Source: Qipengyuania sp. YIM B01966 (GTDB lineage Bacteria; Pseudomonadota; Alphaproteobacteria; Sphingomonadales; Sphingomonadaceae). Taken from it: 64,000 nt of DNA. Positions 28,664-38,910 of this stretch are shown piece by piece. Every line of letters starts with the position of its first letter. Position 1 is the stretch's first letter. The translations under genes were made by a program, and so were the position numbers. The stretch covers positions 181,598-245,597 of the forward strand of contig NZ_JADMNM010000001.1 of the NCBI RefSeq assembly GCF_016461955.1, read 5' to 3'. The notes below the pieces were generated by a model. That model was given only the letters and a program-made list of their open reading frames with translations. It searched no databases and was not told the origin of the DNA.

Positions 28664-31576
28664 ATGTCGCTGATTCGTCGTACCGCTCCATTGGCGGGCC
28701 TGTCTGCCATCGCCCTGCTGATGGCCGGGTGCGCGACTGTCCCTGCTGCTTCGTCACAGCCACCGGCGACGCAGGCCGCCGCCCTGCCTCAGCCCACCGG
28801 CACCACCGGGTGGAACTTCCCGGTCTATGACATCCCGGCCGATCCCGCCGTCCGCTACGGCGTGCTCGATAACGGGATGCGCTATGCAATCATGCGCAAC
28901 ACCACCCCGCAGGGGACTGCGGCGATCCGGATGGGCTTCGATGTCGGCTTCATGGACGAGGCGGAGGGCGAATACGGCCTGGCGCATTTTATCGAGCACA
29001 TGGCCTTCAACGGTTCGACCAATGTGCCCGAAGGCGAGATGATCAAGCTGCTCGAGCGCGAGGGGCTGGCCTTCGGGGCCGATACAAATGCCAGCACCAG
29101 TTTCGAGGAGACGATTTACAAGCTCGACCTGCCGCGCGCGGATGACCGGCTGCTGGGTATCGGGCTGATGCTGATGCGCGAAACGGCCTCCGAATTGCTG
29201 CTCGACCCGGCCGCGATCGACCGCGAGCGCGGCATCCTGCTGTCCGAAACGCGCACGCGCAATACGCCGCAACTGCGCCAGTTCAGCAATTATTTCGACT
29301 TCGTGTCGCCCGGCACCCGCTATGCCGAACGCTTCCCCGGGCCGCGCGCCTCGGATACTGTTACCGGAGCCTCGGCCGAAACGCTGCGGACGATGTATCG
29401 CCGGTTCTATCGCCCGGACAATGCAACGCTGGTGGTGGTCGGCGATTTCGACCCCGCCACGGTCGAGGGCCAGATCCGCCAGCGTTTTGCCGATTGGCGC
29501 GCCGCTGGCGGGCCGTTGACGCAAACAGACGCCGGGAAGATCGCCTTCGATCGGCCACGCGCGGCGACGATTCATGTCGATCCGGCTGTCAACTGGCAGG
29601 TTACCATCGACCGTTTCGCCCCCTATCAGCGCCGCCCGGTGACAATGGACGAAATGCGCCGCAGCCTGCTGCTCTCGCTCGGCACCGGGGCGCTCAATCG
29701 CCGGTTCTCGCGCATCGCCAATCAGCCCGACGCGCCGATCCTCGGCGGCAGCACCGGGGTCAGCGATTTCTTTGAGCTCGCCCGTCAGACCTCGATCGGC
29801 GTGGTCGCGAAGGATGGCGACTGGCAGAAGGCCATCCAGGTGGGCGAACAGGAAACCCGCCGCGCGCTCGAACACGGCTTCACCGATGCCGAGATTGCCG
29901 AGCAACTCGCCAATATGGAAACCGCCTTCCGCACCGCGGCCGAACAGGCGGCCACGCGGCGCAATCCGGCATTGGCCGAAGCGATCCTGTCAACGGTGGC
30001 CCAGCAGCGCATCTTTGCCACGCCGGCGGCACGCTATGCCGCGTTCCAGTCATTGAAGCCCGAACTGACCCGCGCCGCTGCCGAGGCCGTGTTCCGGGAC
30101 GAGATCGGTGGCTCCGAGCCGCTGATCCACCTGGCTGCCAAGACCGCGATCGAAGGTGGCGAGGCCGCCGTGCTGGCCGCCTATGACGCCTCCCGCGCCG
30201 CGGCGGTTACCCCGCCCGCGCAGGTGGCAGATGCGCCCTTCGGCTATAGCAATTTCGGCCCGGCGGGCACGGTCGCCAGCGACAGCCAGATCGCCGATCT
30301 GGGCCTGCGAACGGTGCGTTTTGCCAATAATGTCATGCTGACCATGAAGCGGACCGATTTCGAGGCGGGCCGCGTGCGCTTTGCCGTCCGCATCGGCGAA
30401 GGCGAACTGGCGCTGCCGCAGGATCGCCCCGGCCTCGCGCTGCTGATGAATTCAACCTATGCGACCGCCGGGCTGGGCAAGCATTCGGTCGATGAATTGC
30501 GCCGTCTGCTGGCGGGCAAGCAGGTTACCACCGGGCTTGCCGCCAACAGCGATCATTTCGGTGTCGGCGGGGCGACGACGATGGCCGATTTCCCGCTGCA
30601 GATGCAGGTCAGCGCCGCCTATCTGACCGATCCCGGCTACCGCGCCGAAGCCGAGGCGCAATGGCGCGCCAGCATCCCCTTGTTCCACGACCGGCTGGAC
30701 GCCACACCGCAAGGGGTGGCGGGCCGCGATGCCGGGCGGATTGTCGCCAATGGCGATCCGCGCTTCGGCATTCCGGCCAAGGACGAACTGCTCGCGCTCG
30801 ACCTGGCTGCTCTGCGTGGGGCGCTGACCCCGGCTCTCGCCAACGCGCCGATCGAGATCGCTGTGGTCGGCGACATCGACGAAGCAGCGGTGATCGCGGC
30901 GGTAGCGAACAGCTTCGGCGCGCTGCCGCAGCGCGCGGCAGTGGCCGATCCGCGCGAGGCGTCGCGTCAGGCGCGCTTTGCTGCGCAGCCACGCCCGACC
31001 ACGCTCTATCACAGCGGTGCACCCGATCAGGCTTTGGCGCAGATTTTCTGGCCGACCACCGACGACCGCGACCAGCAGCAGGAGGTGACGCTGGCCATGC
31101 TGGCAGGGGTGATGGACCTGCTGCTGACCGAAAAGATCCGCGAGGAACTGGGCGCGACCTATTCGCCCAGCTCGGGTTCGTCGATGTCCGATGTCTATCG
31201 CGATTTCGGCACCTTCAGCGCTTCGATCGTGGTCAAGCCGGAGCAGGCCGACGAGGTGTTCGCCGCGGTCGAGGAGATCGTCGCCGGGCTCAAGGCCGCG
31301 CCGGTGAGCGCCGACACACTGGCACGCGCCCGGACGCCCGTGCTGGAACAGATCAGCCGCAACCGGCGCGAGAACGGCTATTGGCTCGGTGTCGCGGACG
31401 AGGCGCAATTGCGCCCTGACCGGCTTGCCCGCGTGCGCGCCTATGAGGGGCTGGTCCGCGCGGTCACCCCGGCCGAGCTGCAGGCGGCGGCCCGGCGCTA
31501 CCTCGACCCTTCGCGCAAGCTCGAACTGCGCGTCGTCCACACCTCGCTGCGGCCGGGGGCGGCTGCGGCCAATTGA
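28664..31576 (+). CDS. M16 family zinc peptidase, lipoprotein
   Basis: The product is 970 aa with an N-terminal lipoprotein signal (LLMAGC lipobox at residues about 19-24), so it is expected in the periplasm attached to a membrane. The active M16 half has the inverse zinc motif HFIEH near residue 107. The second half (about 550-970) is the M16_C-like partner without a zinc motif, as in processing-peptidase-type proteins. Substrate unknown. It is inserted between purC and purS, and its start has an AAAGGG site upstream. Confidence 0.9.
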   Translation: MSLIRRTAPLAGLSAIALLMAGCATVPAASSQPPATQAAALPQPTGTTGWNFPVYDIPADPAVRYGVLDNGMRYAIMRNTTPQGTAAIRMGFDVGFMDEAEGEYGLAHFIEHMAFNGSTNVPEGEMIKLLEREGLAFGADTNASTSFEETIYKLDLPRADDRLLGIGLMLMRETASELLLDPAAIDRERGILLSETRTRNTPQLRQFSNYFDFVSPGTRYAERFPGPRASDTVTGASAETLRTMYRRFYRPDNATLVVVGDFDPATVEGQIRQRFADWRAAGGPLTQTDAGKIAFDRPRAATIHVDPAVNWQVTIDRFAPYQRRPVTMDEMRRSLLLSLGTGALNRRFSRIANQPDAPILGGSTGVSDFFELARQTSIGVVAKDGDWQKAIQVGEQETRRALEHGFTDAEIAEQLANMETAFRTAAEQAATRRNPALAEAILSTVAQQRIFATPAARYAAFQSLKPELTRAAAEAVFRDEIGGSEPLIHLAAKTAIEGGEAAVLAAYDASRAAAVTPPAQVADAPFGYSNFGPAGTVASDSQIADLGLRTVRFANNVMLTMKRTDFEAGRVRFAVRIGEGELALPQDRPGLALLMNSTYATAGLGKHSVDELRRLLAGKQVTTGLAANSDHFGVGGATTMADFPLQMQVSAAYLTDPGYRAEAEAQWRASIPLFHDRLDATPQGVAGRDAGRIVANGDPRFGIPAKDELLALDLAALRGALTPALANAPIEIAVVGDIDEAAVIAAVANSFGALPQRAAVADPREASRQARFAAQPRPTTLYHSGAPDQALAQIFWPTTDDRDQQQEVTLAMLAGVMDLLLTEKIREELGATYSPSSGSSMSDVYRDFGTFSASIVVKPEQADEVFAAVEEIVAGLKAAPVSADTLARARTPVLEQISRNRRENGYWLGVADEAQLRPDRLARVRAYEGLVRAVTPAELQAAARRYLDPSRKLELRVVHTSLRPGAAAAN

Positions 31577-31657
31577 AGTCGGCGGGCAAGGCGGCTAGGG
31601 GCGCAGCCATTGGCGGCGCGCCCCGGCCGTCTGCTTCCGCTGCGCAAAGGAAATGCC

Positions 31658-31891
31658 ATGAAGGTCCGCGTCCATGTCAGCCTCAAACCCGGCGTGCTCG
31701 ACCCGCAGGGCCGGGCGATCCAGCACGCGCTGGAGGGGCTGGGCTTTGACGGGGTGCGCGATGTCCGCGCCGGGCGGATGATCGAGCTCGACGTGGCCGA
31801 CGAAACCACCGACGCGGCGCTCGACAGCATGTGCCGGCAGTTGCTGGCCAACATGGTGATCGAGAACTACCGGATCGAGAAGGTCGGCTGA
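31658..31891 (+). CDS. purS: FGAM synthase subunit PurS
   Basis: The product is 77 aa, the small structural subunit of the PurLQS formylglycinamidine ribonucleotide synthase. [18 protein letters not shown] at the N-terminus and [15 protein letters not shown] at the C-terminus are characteristic. The start codon follows AAAGG; the stop overlaps purQ (TGATG). Confidence 0.95.
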   Translation: MKVRVHVSLKPGVLDPQGRAIQHALEGLGFDGVRDVRAGRMIELDVADETTDAALDSMCRQLLANMVIENYRIEKVG

Positions 31892-32568
31892 TGGCTGTGC
31901 GCGCCGCAGTCATCACCTTTCCCGGCTCCAATTGCGACCGCGACATGGCGGTGGCGATCGAGCAGGTCGTCGGCGCTCCGGCCCTGAGAGTCTGGCATGG
32001 CGACACCGCGTTGCCTGACCGGGTCGATTTCATCGCCCTGCCCGGCGGCTTTTCCTATGGCGACTATCTGCGTTCAGGCGCGATGGCGGCGCGCAGCCCG
32101 ATCATGCGCGCGGTGGTCGATGCGGCGGGCCGTGGGGTGCCGGTGCTGGGCGTGTGCAACGGCTTCCAGGTGCTGACCGAGGCGGGCCTTTTGCCGGGCG
32201 CGCTGATGCGTAATGCGGGGATGAATTTCATCTGCCGCACCGCCGCGCTCAAGGTCGAGAATGCCGGCTCGCTGTTCACCTCGGCCTATCGCGCGGGCGA
32301 GGACATCCGCATCCCGGTCGCCCATCATGACGGCAATTATTTCGCTGACGCCGAAACGCTCGACCGGTTGGAGGGGGAGGGGCGCGTGGCCTTCCGTTAC
32401 ATCGAGGCGTGCAACGGATCGCAGCGCAACATTGCCGGCGTGCTGAGCGAGAATGGCCGGGTGCTCGGCATGATGCCGCATCCCGAACGCGCGATCGACG
32501 CGGCACATGGCGGGGTCGATGGACGCCGCTTGTTCGAAAGCGTCGTCGCAAGCGTCGTCGCTGCCTGA
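31891..32568 (+). CDS. purQ: FGAM synthase glutaminase subunit PurQ
   Basis: The product is 225 aa, a class I glutamine amidotransferase that supplies ammonia to PurL. The catalytic Cys is in [12 protein letters not shown], the oxyanion/GGFSYGDY motif lies near residue 50, and the His-x-Glu pair is in MMPHPERA. Immediately follows purS, with one-base overlap. purL is not in the window. Confidence 0.96.
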   Translation: MAVRAAVITFPGSNCDRDMAVAIEQVVGAPALRVWHGDTALPDRVDFIALPGGFSYGDYLRSGAMAARSPIMRAVVDAAGRGVPVLGVCNGFQVLTEAGLLPGALMRNAGMNFICRTAALKVENAGSLFTSAYRAGEDIRIPVAHHDGNYFADAETLDRLEGEGRVAFRYIEACNGSQRNIAGVLSENGRVLGMMPHPERAIDAAHGGVDGRRLFESVVASVVAA

Positions 32569-32579
32569 GCGGCCAGCGC

Positions 32580-34937
32580 TTACGCGGTCAACCGGCGGGG
32601 CTTCTTGAACAGCGCCGCAGCATCTTCGGCACCGACCGGGCGGCTGTAATAGTAGCCCTGAATCTTGCTGCACCCGAGCGCGCGGATAAGCGCGGCTTCC
32701 TGAGCGGTTTCCACACCCTCGGCGGTGGTCTGCATGTCGAGGGCATCGGCCATGGCCACAACCGCGCGGATGATCGCCAGGCTTTCGGGCGACCCGTGCG
32801 CGGCGCCCTGCACGAATGACCGGTCAACCTTGATCGTCGCAAAACGCAATTTGCGCAGATAGCCGAGCGACGAATAGCCGGTGCCGAAATCATCGAGCGC
32901 CACGCTGACGCCCAGCGCGATAACCTCTTCGAGCGCCGCGCGGGCGATGTTGGCATCGCGCAGGAAGATGCTTTCCGTCACTTCCAGTTCCAGCCTGGCA
33001 GGCTGCAAGCCGCTGGCCGCGAGCGCGGTCGCCACTGTTTCGGCAAATCCGGGTTCGATAAGCTGTTCGGGCGATACATTGACCGCCACCTTGATGTCCG
33101 GCGGCCAGTTGCCCGCCTCGCGGCACGCCTGTTCGAGCACCCAGGCACCGATCGGAACGATCAGCCTTGTTTCTTCAGCGAGCGGCACGAACTTGGCCGG
33201 GCTAACCGGGCCATGGCCGGCACGAGTCCAGCGCAGCAGAGCCTCGAAGCTGACCACCCGCTCGCTCGCCGCGTCAACCACGGGCTGATATTGCAGAGAG
33301 AATTCGTCCGCCGCCAAGGCTCCGCGCAGGGCAAACTCCAACTGTCGACGCTCCTCGGCCGAGGCGTGGAATTGCGGCTGGAAGGCATGGTGTGCGTTGC
33401 CGCCCTCGCCCTTCGCCCGATACAGCGCCAGATCGGCACTACGCATCAGTTCCTCGACCGTGCTGCCGTCACGCGGGCCGATTGCCGAACCCACACTGGC
33501 GCCGACATAGAGCGGATGGCCATCCACAGTATATGGCTGGGACAGCGTTTCGATAACCTGACCGGCCAGTTCGTCCAAACGCCGGCGGTCGGATCCGTCG
33601 CGCAGCACGATGCCGAATTCATCGCCGCCCAGCCTGCCGCAGACCTCGCCCGGTGCCATCAACCCGTTCAGCCGCCCGGCGACCTGCGCCAGCAAGTGAT
33701 CGCCGATATGATGGCCCAGCGAATCGTTGACCGCCTTGAACCGGTCGAGATCGATCATCATGAATGCACAGCGGCTGCGCCATTGCTGGGAATGCTGGAT
33801 CGCCTCACACAGTGTCTCGTTGAGGAGTAGCCGGTTGGGCAGACCCGTCAGCGCGTCGTAGCGCGCCATATAGGCGATCTTCTCCGAAGATTCGCGCTGG
33901 TCGGTGACGTCCGATCCAACCCCGCGGAAGCCGAGGAAGTCGCCGTCATCGCTGAGCAGCGGGGCGCCGGACAATTCCCACCAGCGCGTCTTGCTGCCGA
34001 TCGAAACCTTGACCAGGAGATCGGTAAATCTTTCGCGGCGTTGCAGCCGGTCGGCAAGGTCGTGCAGGCTACGGCTGAAATTACCGCTGTCCCAGTCGTC
34101 GCCCGCCATCAGCCTGACGAAAGCTTCGCCTTCCACCTCCCCACGTTCCCGGCCCAGCGCATAGGCAAAGCGCGCCGACGGATTGCGTACCCGCCGCTGG
34201 CTGTCGAGCTGCCACAGCCAGTCGGCACGCTCGTCCTCGTCTTCGTTGAGAAGCAGCGAGACCACCTGCTGCTTGTCGCCAGCGGCGACCTCGGCCTGCC
34301 AGGCTTCATAATGGACCAGCGCGATGGCGATAATCAACGATGCGACATTGACCAGCATCCACAAGGAGCCGATCGCAACACCGTAACGGCCAGTAACCGC
34401 CAGTCCGATAGCCGCGCCGAGCGCCACCGGCGTCGCCAGCGCTATTCCGGCAAGCGGCAATCTGGCGAGCATACGGGCAGCAGCCAGCACCACGCAGATC
34501 GCCATGATGCCGAGCATCGACAGTTCCACGCGCGGGTTCGACAAGGCGAACAGAACGAACCCCGCGCCCCACGCGCTGCCAGTCGCGGCCCCCGTGAGCG
34601 CCTGCCACCACAAGATTCCGCGATAATCGTTGGCTGCGAGCAACTGCTGCACCCTGACATGGCTGATACCTGCCGCGACAACGGCCAGCCCGATCAGCCC
34701 TGCCCAGCCGACCAATATCCAATCCGCAACGAAAGGGCGGTAAAGCCAGGCGGTGAGGCCCGCAGCCCCGAAATGGATGAGCGCGTGATACCAGCGGAAG
34801 TTTTCGGGCCGGGCAAAGCGCGTCGAACAGCGTTGCAGCCATTCGCCCGTATCCTGCTGGCGCAGGCCCAGAAGGACAGCCAGCGGCGGTTCGTCACGCG
34901 CTGGCGCGTCAGTCGGAATAGGTGCGACCCTGCTCAT
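32580..34937 (-). CDS. Membrane-bound PAS-GGDEF-EAL cyclic-di-GMP protein
   Basis: The product is 785 aa. The N-terminal half has several membrane segments (residues about 50-210), then a PAS-like region (about 250-370). GGDEF is RLGGDEFGIVL near residue 435 and looks catalytically intact. The EAL domain starts near 560; FEALLRW, NVSPEQL, LEVTES, DDFGTG and EGVET are all present, so phosphodiesterase activity is possible. Both domains intact make a bifunctional or regulated enzyme likely. Signal sensed unknown. Downstream of glmS on the same strand. Confidence 0.92.
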   Translation of the reverse strand: MSRVAPIPTDAPARDEPPLAVLLGLRQQDTGEWLQRCSTRFARPENFRWYHALIHFGAAGLTAWLYRPFVADWILVGWAGLIGLAVVAAGISHVRVQQLLAANDYRGILWWQALTGAATGSAWGAGFVLFALSNPRVELSMLGIMAICVVLAAARMLARLPLAGIALATPVALGAAIGLAVTGRYGVAIGSLWMLVNVASLIIAIALVHYEAWQAEVAAGDKQQVVSLLLNEDEDERADWLWQLDSQRRVRNPSARFAYALGRERGEVEGEAFVRLMAGDDWDSGNFSRSLHDLADRLQRRERFTDLLVKVSIGSKTRWWELSGAPLLSDDGDFLGFRGVGSDVTDQRESSEKIAYMARYDALTGLPNRLLLNETLCEAIQHSQQWRSRCAFMMIDLDRFKAVNDSLGHHIGDHLLAQVAGRLNGLMAPGEVCGRLGGDEFGIVLRDGSDRRRLDELAGQVIETLSQPYTVDGHPLYVGASVGSAIGPRDGSTVEELMRSADLALYRAKGEGGNAHHAFQPQFHASAEERRQLEFALRGALAADEFSLQYQPVVDAASERVVSFEALLRWTRAGHGPVSPAKFVPLAEETRLIVPIGAWVLEQACREAGNWPPDIKVAVNVSPEQLIEPGFAETVATALAASGLQPARLELEVTESIFLRDANIARAALEEVIALGVSVALDDFGTGYSSLGYLRKLRFATIKVDRSFVQGAAHGSPESLAIIRAVVAMADALDMQTTAEGVETAQEAALIRALGCSKIQGYYYSRPVGAEDAAALFKKPRRLTA

Positions 34938-34995
34938 CGGGGTTGCTCTAGCCGCAGAAGGTTATCTGCGCGTAAAGGCTGCCCCCGGGTCGCCA

Positions 34996-36819
34996 TTATT
35001 CGACGGTCACGGACTTCGCCAGATTGCGCGGCTGATCGACATCGGTCCCCTTGACCACGGCGACGTGGTACGCGAGCAATTGCACGGGCACGGCATAGAC
35101 CAGCGGCGCGATCAGTGGATGCACCGCCGGCATCTCGATCGTCGCCAGGCAGCCGTCGCCCGCCTCGGCAAGGCCCTCGCGGTCGGAGATGAGGACGATC
35201 TGCCCGCCCCGCGCGCGCACCTCCTGCATGTTCGAAACGGTCTTTTCGAACAGCGGACCCGAGGGCGCTATCACCACCACCGGCACGTGGTCGTCGATCA
35301 GCGCGATCGGCCCATGCTTCATTTCGCCCGAAGCATAGCCTTCGGCATGGATGTAGCTGATTTCCTTGAGTTTAAGCGCGCCCTCCAGCGCCAGCGGATA
35401 ATCCTGCCCCCGCCCAAGATAGAGCACGTCACGCGCCGGCGCGATCAGCGGCGCGATGGCGGCGATATCATCGTCATGATCGAGCGCGGCGTTGAGCGCG
35501 GCGGGCACTTCGAGCAGATGGCGGACGATATCCTGTTCTTCAGCCCGGTCCATCCGCCCCTTACGCACCGCCATGTTCGCGGCGAGCGCCGCCAGCACGG
35601 CAAGCTGGCAGGTGAACGCCTTGGTGCTGGCCACGCCGATTTCAGGGCCGGCATGGGTCGGCAGCAGCAGATCGGCCTCGCGCGCCATCGAACTGGTCGG
35701 GACGTTGACCACCACGGCGATCGTCTGGCCGTGCTGCTTGCAATGGCGCAGCGCCGCCAGCGTGTCGGCGGTTTCGCCGCTCTGCGAGATGAACAGCGCC
35801 AGCCCGCCTTCTTCCAGCACCGGGTCGCGGTAGCGGAACTCGCTTGCCACATCGATGTCGACCGGAACGCGGGCAAAATGCTCGAACCAGTATTTCGCCA
35901 CCAGCCCGGCATAGTAAGACGTGCCGCAGGCGACGATCGTTACCCGCCGGATGGCCGACAGGTCGAAGTCGAATTGTGGCAGGGCAACGCGCGCTTCGGC
36001 CTGGTGGATGTACGAGCCCAGCGTCTGCGCGACCACGGTCGGCTGCTCGTAGATCTCCTTCAGCATATAATGCCGATAATTGCCCTTCTCGACCGCGGCG
36101 GCCGAGGCGCCCGAATGGGTGATCTCGCGCGAAACGGGGGCGTTTTCCTCGTCATAAATCTGCGCCTCGCCCCGGCGTACGACGACCCAGTCCCCTTCGT
36201 CGAGATAGGCGATCCGCTGCGTCAGCGGCGCCAGCGCCAGCGCGTCCGAGCCGAGGAACATCTCGCCCTCGCCATAGCCCAGTACCAGCGGCGAGCCGAG
36301 CCGCGCACCGATCAGCAGATCGGGATACGCGCGAAAGGCAATCGCCAGCGCGAACGCGCCGCGCAGCGTCGGCAGCACCGCTTTTACCGCGTCCTCGGGC
36401 GGGGCGCCCGCTTCGACCTGCTCGGAAATCAGGTGCGCGACGACCTCGCTGTCGGTTTCGCTTTCGAGCACGCGGCCGCGCTCGACGAGTCCGTCGCGCA
36501 GCGGCTTGAAATTCTCGATGATGCCATTGTGCACCAGCGCCACTTCGCCGGTGGCGTGCGGGTGCGCGTTGTTTTCGGTCGGCGCGCCATGCGTCGCCCA
36601 CCGCGTATGCGCGATGCCGATGGTGCCGGGTGCCGGGTTGTCGGCAAGTTCGGCGACCAGATTGGCCAGCTTGCCCCGCGCGCGCCGGCGCACCAGCGCG
36701 TCATCGTGGATGGTGCAGATACCGGCACTGTCATAGCCGCGATATTCCATCCGCTTGAGGCCATCGACCAACCGGTCGGCCACGGCGCTATCCGACACAA
36801 TTCCGATAATTCCGCACAT
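34996..36819 (-). CDS. glmS: Glucosamine-6-phosphate synthase (isomerising)
   Basis: This enzyme makes glucosamine-6-phosphate from fructose-6-phosphate and glutamine for cell wall synthesis. The product is 607 aa, starting MCGIIGIVSDS with the catalytic Cys directly after Met. The glutaminase domain has EYRGYDSAGI and HTRWATHG. Two SIS domains follow, with ACGTSYYAGLVAKYW and SQSGETADTLAAL, and the C-terminus ends NLAKSVTVE, as in the family. Divergent from cpaF across 227 bases. No glmS ribozyme is apparent, as expected outside Firmicutes. Confidence 0.97.
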   Translation of the reverse strand: MCGIIGIVSDSAVADRLVDGLKRMEYRGYDSAGICTIHDDALVRRRARGKLANLVAELADNPAPGTIGIAHTRWATHGAPTENNAHPHATGEVALVHNGIIENFKPLRDGLVERGRVLESETDSEVVAHLISEQVEAGAPPEDAVKAVLPTLRGAFALAIAFRAYPDLLIGARLGSPLVLGYGEGEMFLGSDALALAPLTQRIAYLDEGDWVVVRRGEAQIYDEENAPVSREITHSGASAAAVEKGNYRHYMLKEIYEQPTVVAQTLGSYIHQAEARVALPQFDFDLSAIRRVTIVACGTSYYAGLVAKYWFEHFARVPVDIDVASEFRYRDPVLEEGGLALFISQSGETADTLAALRHCKQHGQTIAVVVNVPTSSMAREADLLLPTHAGPEIGVASTKAFTCQLAVLAALAANMAVRKGRMDRAEEQDIVRHLLEVPAALNAALDHDDDIAAIAPLIAPARDVLYLGRGQDYPLALEGALKLKEISYIHAEGYASGEMKHGPIALIDDHVPVVVIAPSGPLFEKTVSNMQEVRARGGQIVLISDREGLAEAGDGCLATIEMPAVHPLIAPLVYAVPVQLLAYHVAVVKGTDVDQPRNLAKSVTVE

Positions 36820-36899
36820 ACAGGCTTCAATCCCTACGCCATTAACGGCTGCGTGGGCGCACATAGCATATCGTGCGGCGCGCACCACCATTGCCGAAC

Positions 36900-36917
36900 G
36901 CATCCGTATCCGGATGC
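36900..36917. repeat. Perfect inverted repeat in the glmS/cpaF gap
   Basis: GCATCCG (36900-36906), TATC, CGGATGC (36911-36917). It sits roughly midway in the 227-base divergent gap, 81 bases upstream of glmS. Nothing else in the gap is clearly structured; the cpaF start has GAGGAGG upstream. Confidence 0.35.
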
Positions 36918-37046
36918 CGGCAAGCGCGGTGATTAGGGAAAAATCAAGGTTTCCAAAATATTCACCAGTGCCTGAAAACAGCGCGGATTTCCGCATCGGG
37001 CAACGGCAATTTTGCCGACCGATGAGGAGGTGACGAGGGACACGGC

Positions 37047-38573
37047 ATGAGTGCATTCGGACGCAAGAACGGGCCGGGGGGGATGGCGCCCGGGGCACGG
37101 CCGTCGTTCGGGGTTGCGCGCCCGATGTCCGGACCGAGCCGGGCCGCGCCCGCGCCGCAGGGGGGCGAGCAGTTCCCGCCACTACCCAGCGAAGGGCTGG
37201 CGATCGACGCTGACCCGCTGGCAGGCGCACCGCAGAACCGCACCGCCGACGCGATGAGCCGGCTGGCCGACCGGGCCAACAACGTCCACGAGCAGGCCGA
37301 GATCGGCGGGTTCGAAATCAGCGTCCACAAGATCAAGGAGCAGGTGCTGCCGCGCCTGCTCGAACGGATCGACCCCGAGGCGGCCGCCACCTTGTCGAAG
37401 GACGAGTTGGCCGAGGAATTCCGCCCAATCATCATGGAGGTGCTGGCCGAGCTCAAGATCAATCTCAACCGGCGCGAACAGTTCGCGCTGGAAAAGGTGC
37501 TGATCGACGAATTGCTCGGCTTCGGCCCGCTGGAGGAGCTGCTGGGCGATCCCGATGTCAGCGACATCATGGTCAACGGCCCCGACCAGACCTACATCGA
37601 AAAGAAGGGCAAACTGCAGATCGCGCCGATCAAATTCCGCGACGAACAGCATCTGTTCCAGATTGCCCAGCGCATCGTCAACCAGGTCGGCCGCCGGGTC
37701 GACCAGACTACGCCGCTGGCCGACGCCCGCCTCAAGGATGGCAGCCGCGTCAACGTGATCGTCCCGCCGCTCAGTCTGCGCGGTACCGCCATCTCCATCC
37801 GTAAGTTTTCCGAAAAGCCGATCACCATCGATATGCTGCGCGATTTCGGCAGCATGAGCGACAAGATGGCGACCGCATTGAAGATCGCCGGCGCCTGCCG
37901 CATGAACGTGGTCATTTCCGGCGGTACGGGTTCGGGCAAGACGACCATGCTCAACGCCCTGTCGAAGATGATCGACCCGGGCGAACGCGTGCTGACGATC
38001 GAGGACGCGGCCGAGCTGCGCCTGCAGCAGCCGCACTGGCTGCCGCTCGAAACGCGCCCGCCAAACCTTGAAGGTCAGGGCGCAATTACCATTGGCGACC
38101 TCGTCAAGAACGCGCTGCGTATGCGGCCGGACCGGATCATCCTGGGCGAAATTCGCGGCGCCGAATGCTTCGACCTGCTCGCCGCGATGAATACCGGTCA
38201 CGACGGGTCGATGTGCACGCTGCACGCCAATTCCCCGCGCGAATGCCTGGGCCGTATGGAAAACATGATCCTAATGGGCGACATCAAGATCCCAAAGGAG
38301 GCGATTTCGCGCCAGATCGCGGAATCGGTCGATCTGATCGTTCAGGTCAAGCGCCTGCGCGATGGTTCACGCCGCACCACCAACATCACCGAGGTGATCG
38401 GGATGGAAGGCGACGTGATCGTTACCCAGGAATTGTTCAAGTTCGAATATCTCGACGAAACCGATGACGGCAAGATCATCGGTGATTTCCGCGCCTCGGG
38501 CCTCAGGCCCTATACGCTCGAAAAAGCGCGCCAGTTCGGCTTCGATCAGGCCTATCTCGAGGCCTGCCTCTAG
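37047..38573 (+). CDS. cpaF: CpaF-type secretion ATPase (orphan Tad ATPase)
   Basis: The product is 508 aa, the hexameric ATPase that powers Flp/Tad pilus assembly. A disordered Gly/Pro-rich N-terminus (about 60 aa) is followed by the CpaF N-domain, then Walker A GGTGSGKTT near residue 291, the Asp box (TIEDAAELRL), Walker B (RIILGEIRGAE) and the His box (GSMCTLHANSPRECLGR). None of cpaB, cpaC, cpaE or tadBC is adjacent, so the rest of the system must lie elsewhere. Its stop overlaps the convergent small membrane protein gene (CTAG). Confidence 0.92.
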   Translation: MSAFGRKNGPGGMAPGARPSFGVARPMSGPSRAAPAPQGGEQFPPLPSEGLAIDADPLAGAPQNRTADAMSRLADRANNVHEQAEIGGFEISVHKIKEQVLPRLLERIDPEAAATLSKDELAEEFRPIIMEVLAELKINLNRREQFALEKVLIDELLGFGPLEELLGDPDVSDIMVNGPDQTYIEKKGKLQIAPIKFRDEQHLFQIAQRIVNQVGRRVDQTTPLADARLKDGSRVNVIVPPLSLRGTAISIRKFSEKPITIDMLRDFGSMSDKMATALKIAGACRMNVVISGGTGSGKTTMLNALSKMIDPGERVLTIEDAAELRLQQPHWLPLETRPPNLEGQGAITIGDLVKNALRMRPDRIILGEIRGAECFDLLAAMNTGHDGSMCTLHANSPRECLGRMENMILMGDIKIPKEAISRQIAESVDLIVQVKRLRDGSRRTTNITEVIGMEGDVIVTQELFKFEYLDETDDGKIIGDFRASGLRPYTLEKARQFGFDQAYLEACL

Positions 38574-38806
38574 GCTGGAGCGGCAAACCCCGCGATCGCC
38601 AGCGCGAGCAGCGCGGCGCCGATCACTGCCGAGGTCAGGAAGATGCCGGTCCACGGCACCATTCCCACCCGGTCGATGGCCGCGCGGCGGGTGCGCCGGC
38701 GTTCCGCCCACGACGCGAAACCGGCGATGAGAAACATCGCGCCGGCCGTTATGGCCGCCCATTCGGCATCGCTCGCAAAGCGGAAATGATCGGCCAAAAC
38801 CTCCAT
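38570..38806 (-). CDS. Small two-helix membrane protein of unknown function
   Basis: The product is 78 aa from the ATG at 38806 (MEVLADHFRFASD). Two membrane segments, AAITAGAMFLIAGFASW and FLTSAVIGAALLALAIAG, flank an Arg-rich linker (RRRTRRAAIDR). I do not recognise the family. It is convergent with cpaF and divergent from the transporter gene. A longer reading with an upstream start at 38905 is less likely. Confidence 0.6.
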   Translation of the reverse strand: MEVLADHFRFASDAEWAAITAGAMFLIAGFASWAERRRTRRAAIDRVGMVPWTGIFLTSAVIGAALLALAIAGFAAPA

Positions 38807-38910
38807 CGCGGAGCGCGATATGGGGCGTTGGCGCAAGGCCGCAAGTGCCCCCTGTCGCGCTCGGGCGTGCGGAGCTAGACGCGGCTGATGGCCTTCACCC
38901 TCCACGGCGA

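Noticed and set aside
34041-36936. Very long open frames antisense to the GGDEF-EAL gene and to glmS
   Set aside because: They show no recognisable domains and their composition follows the high-GC third-codon bias of the real genes on the other strand.
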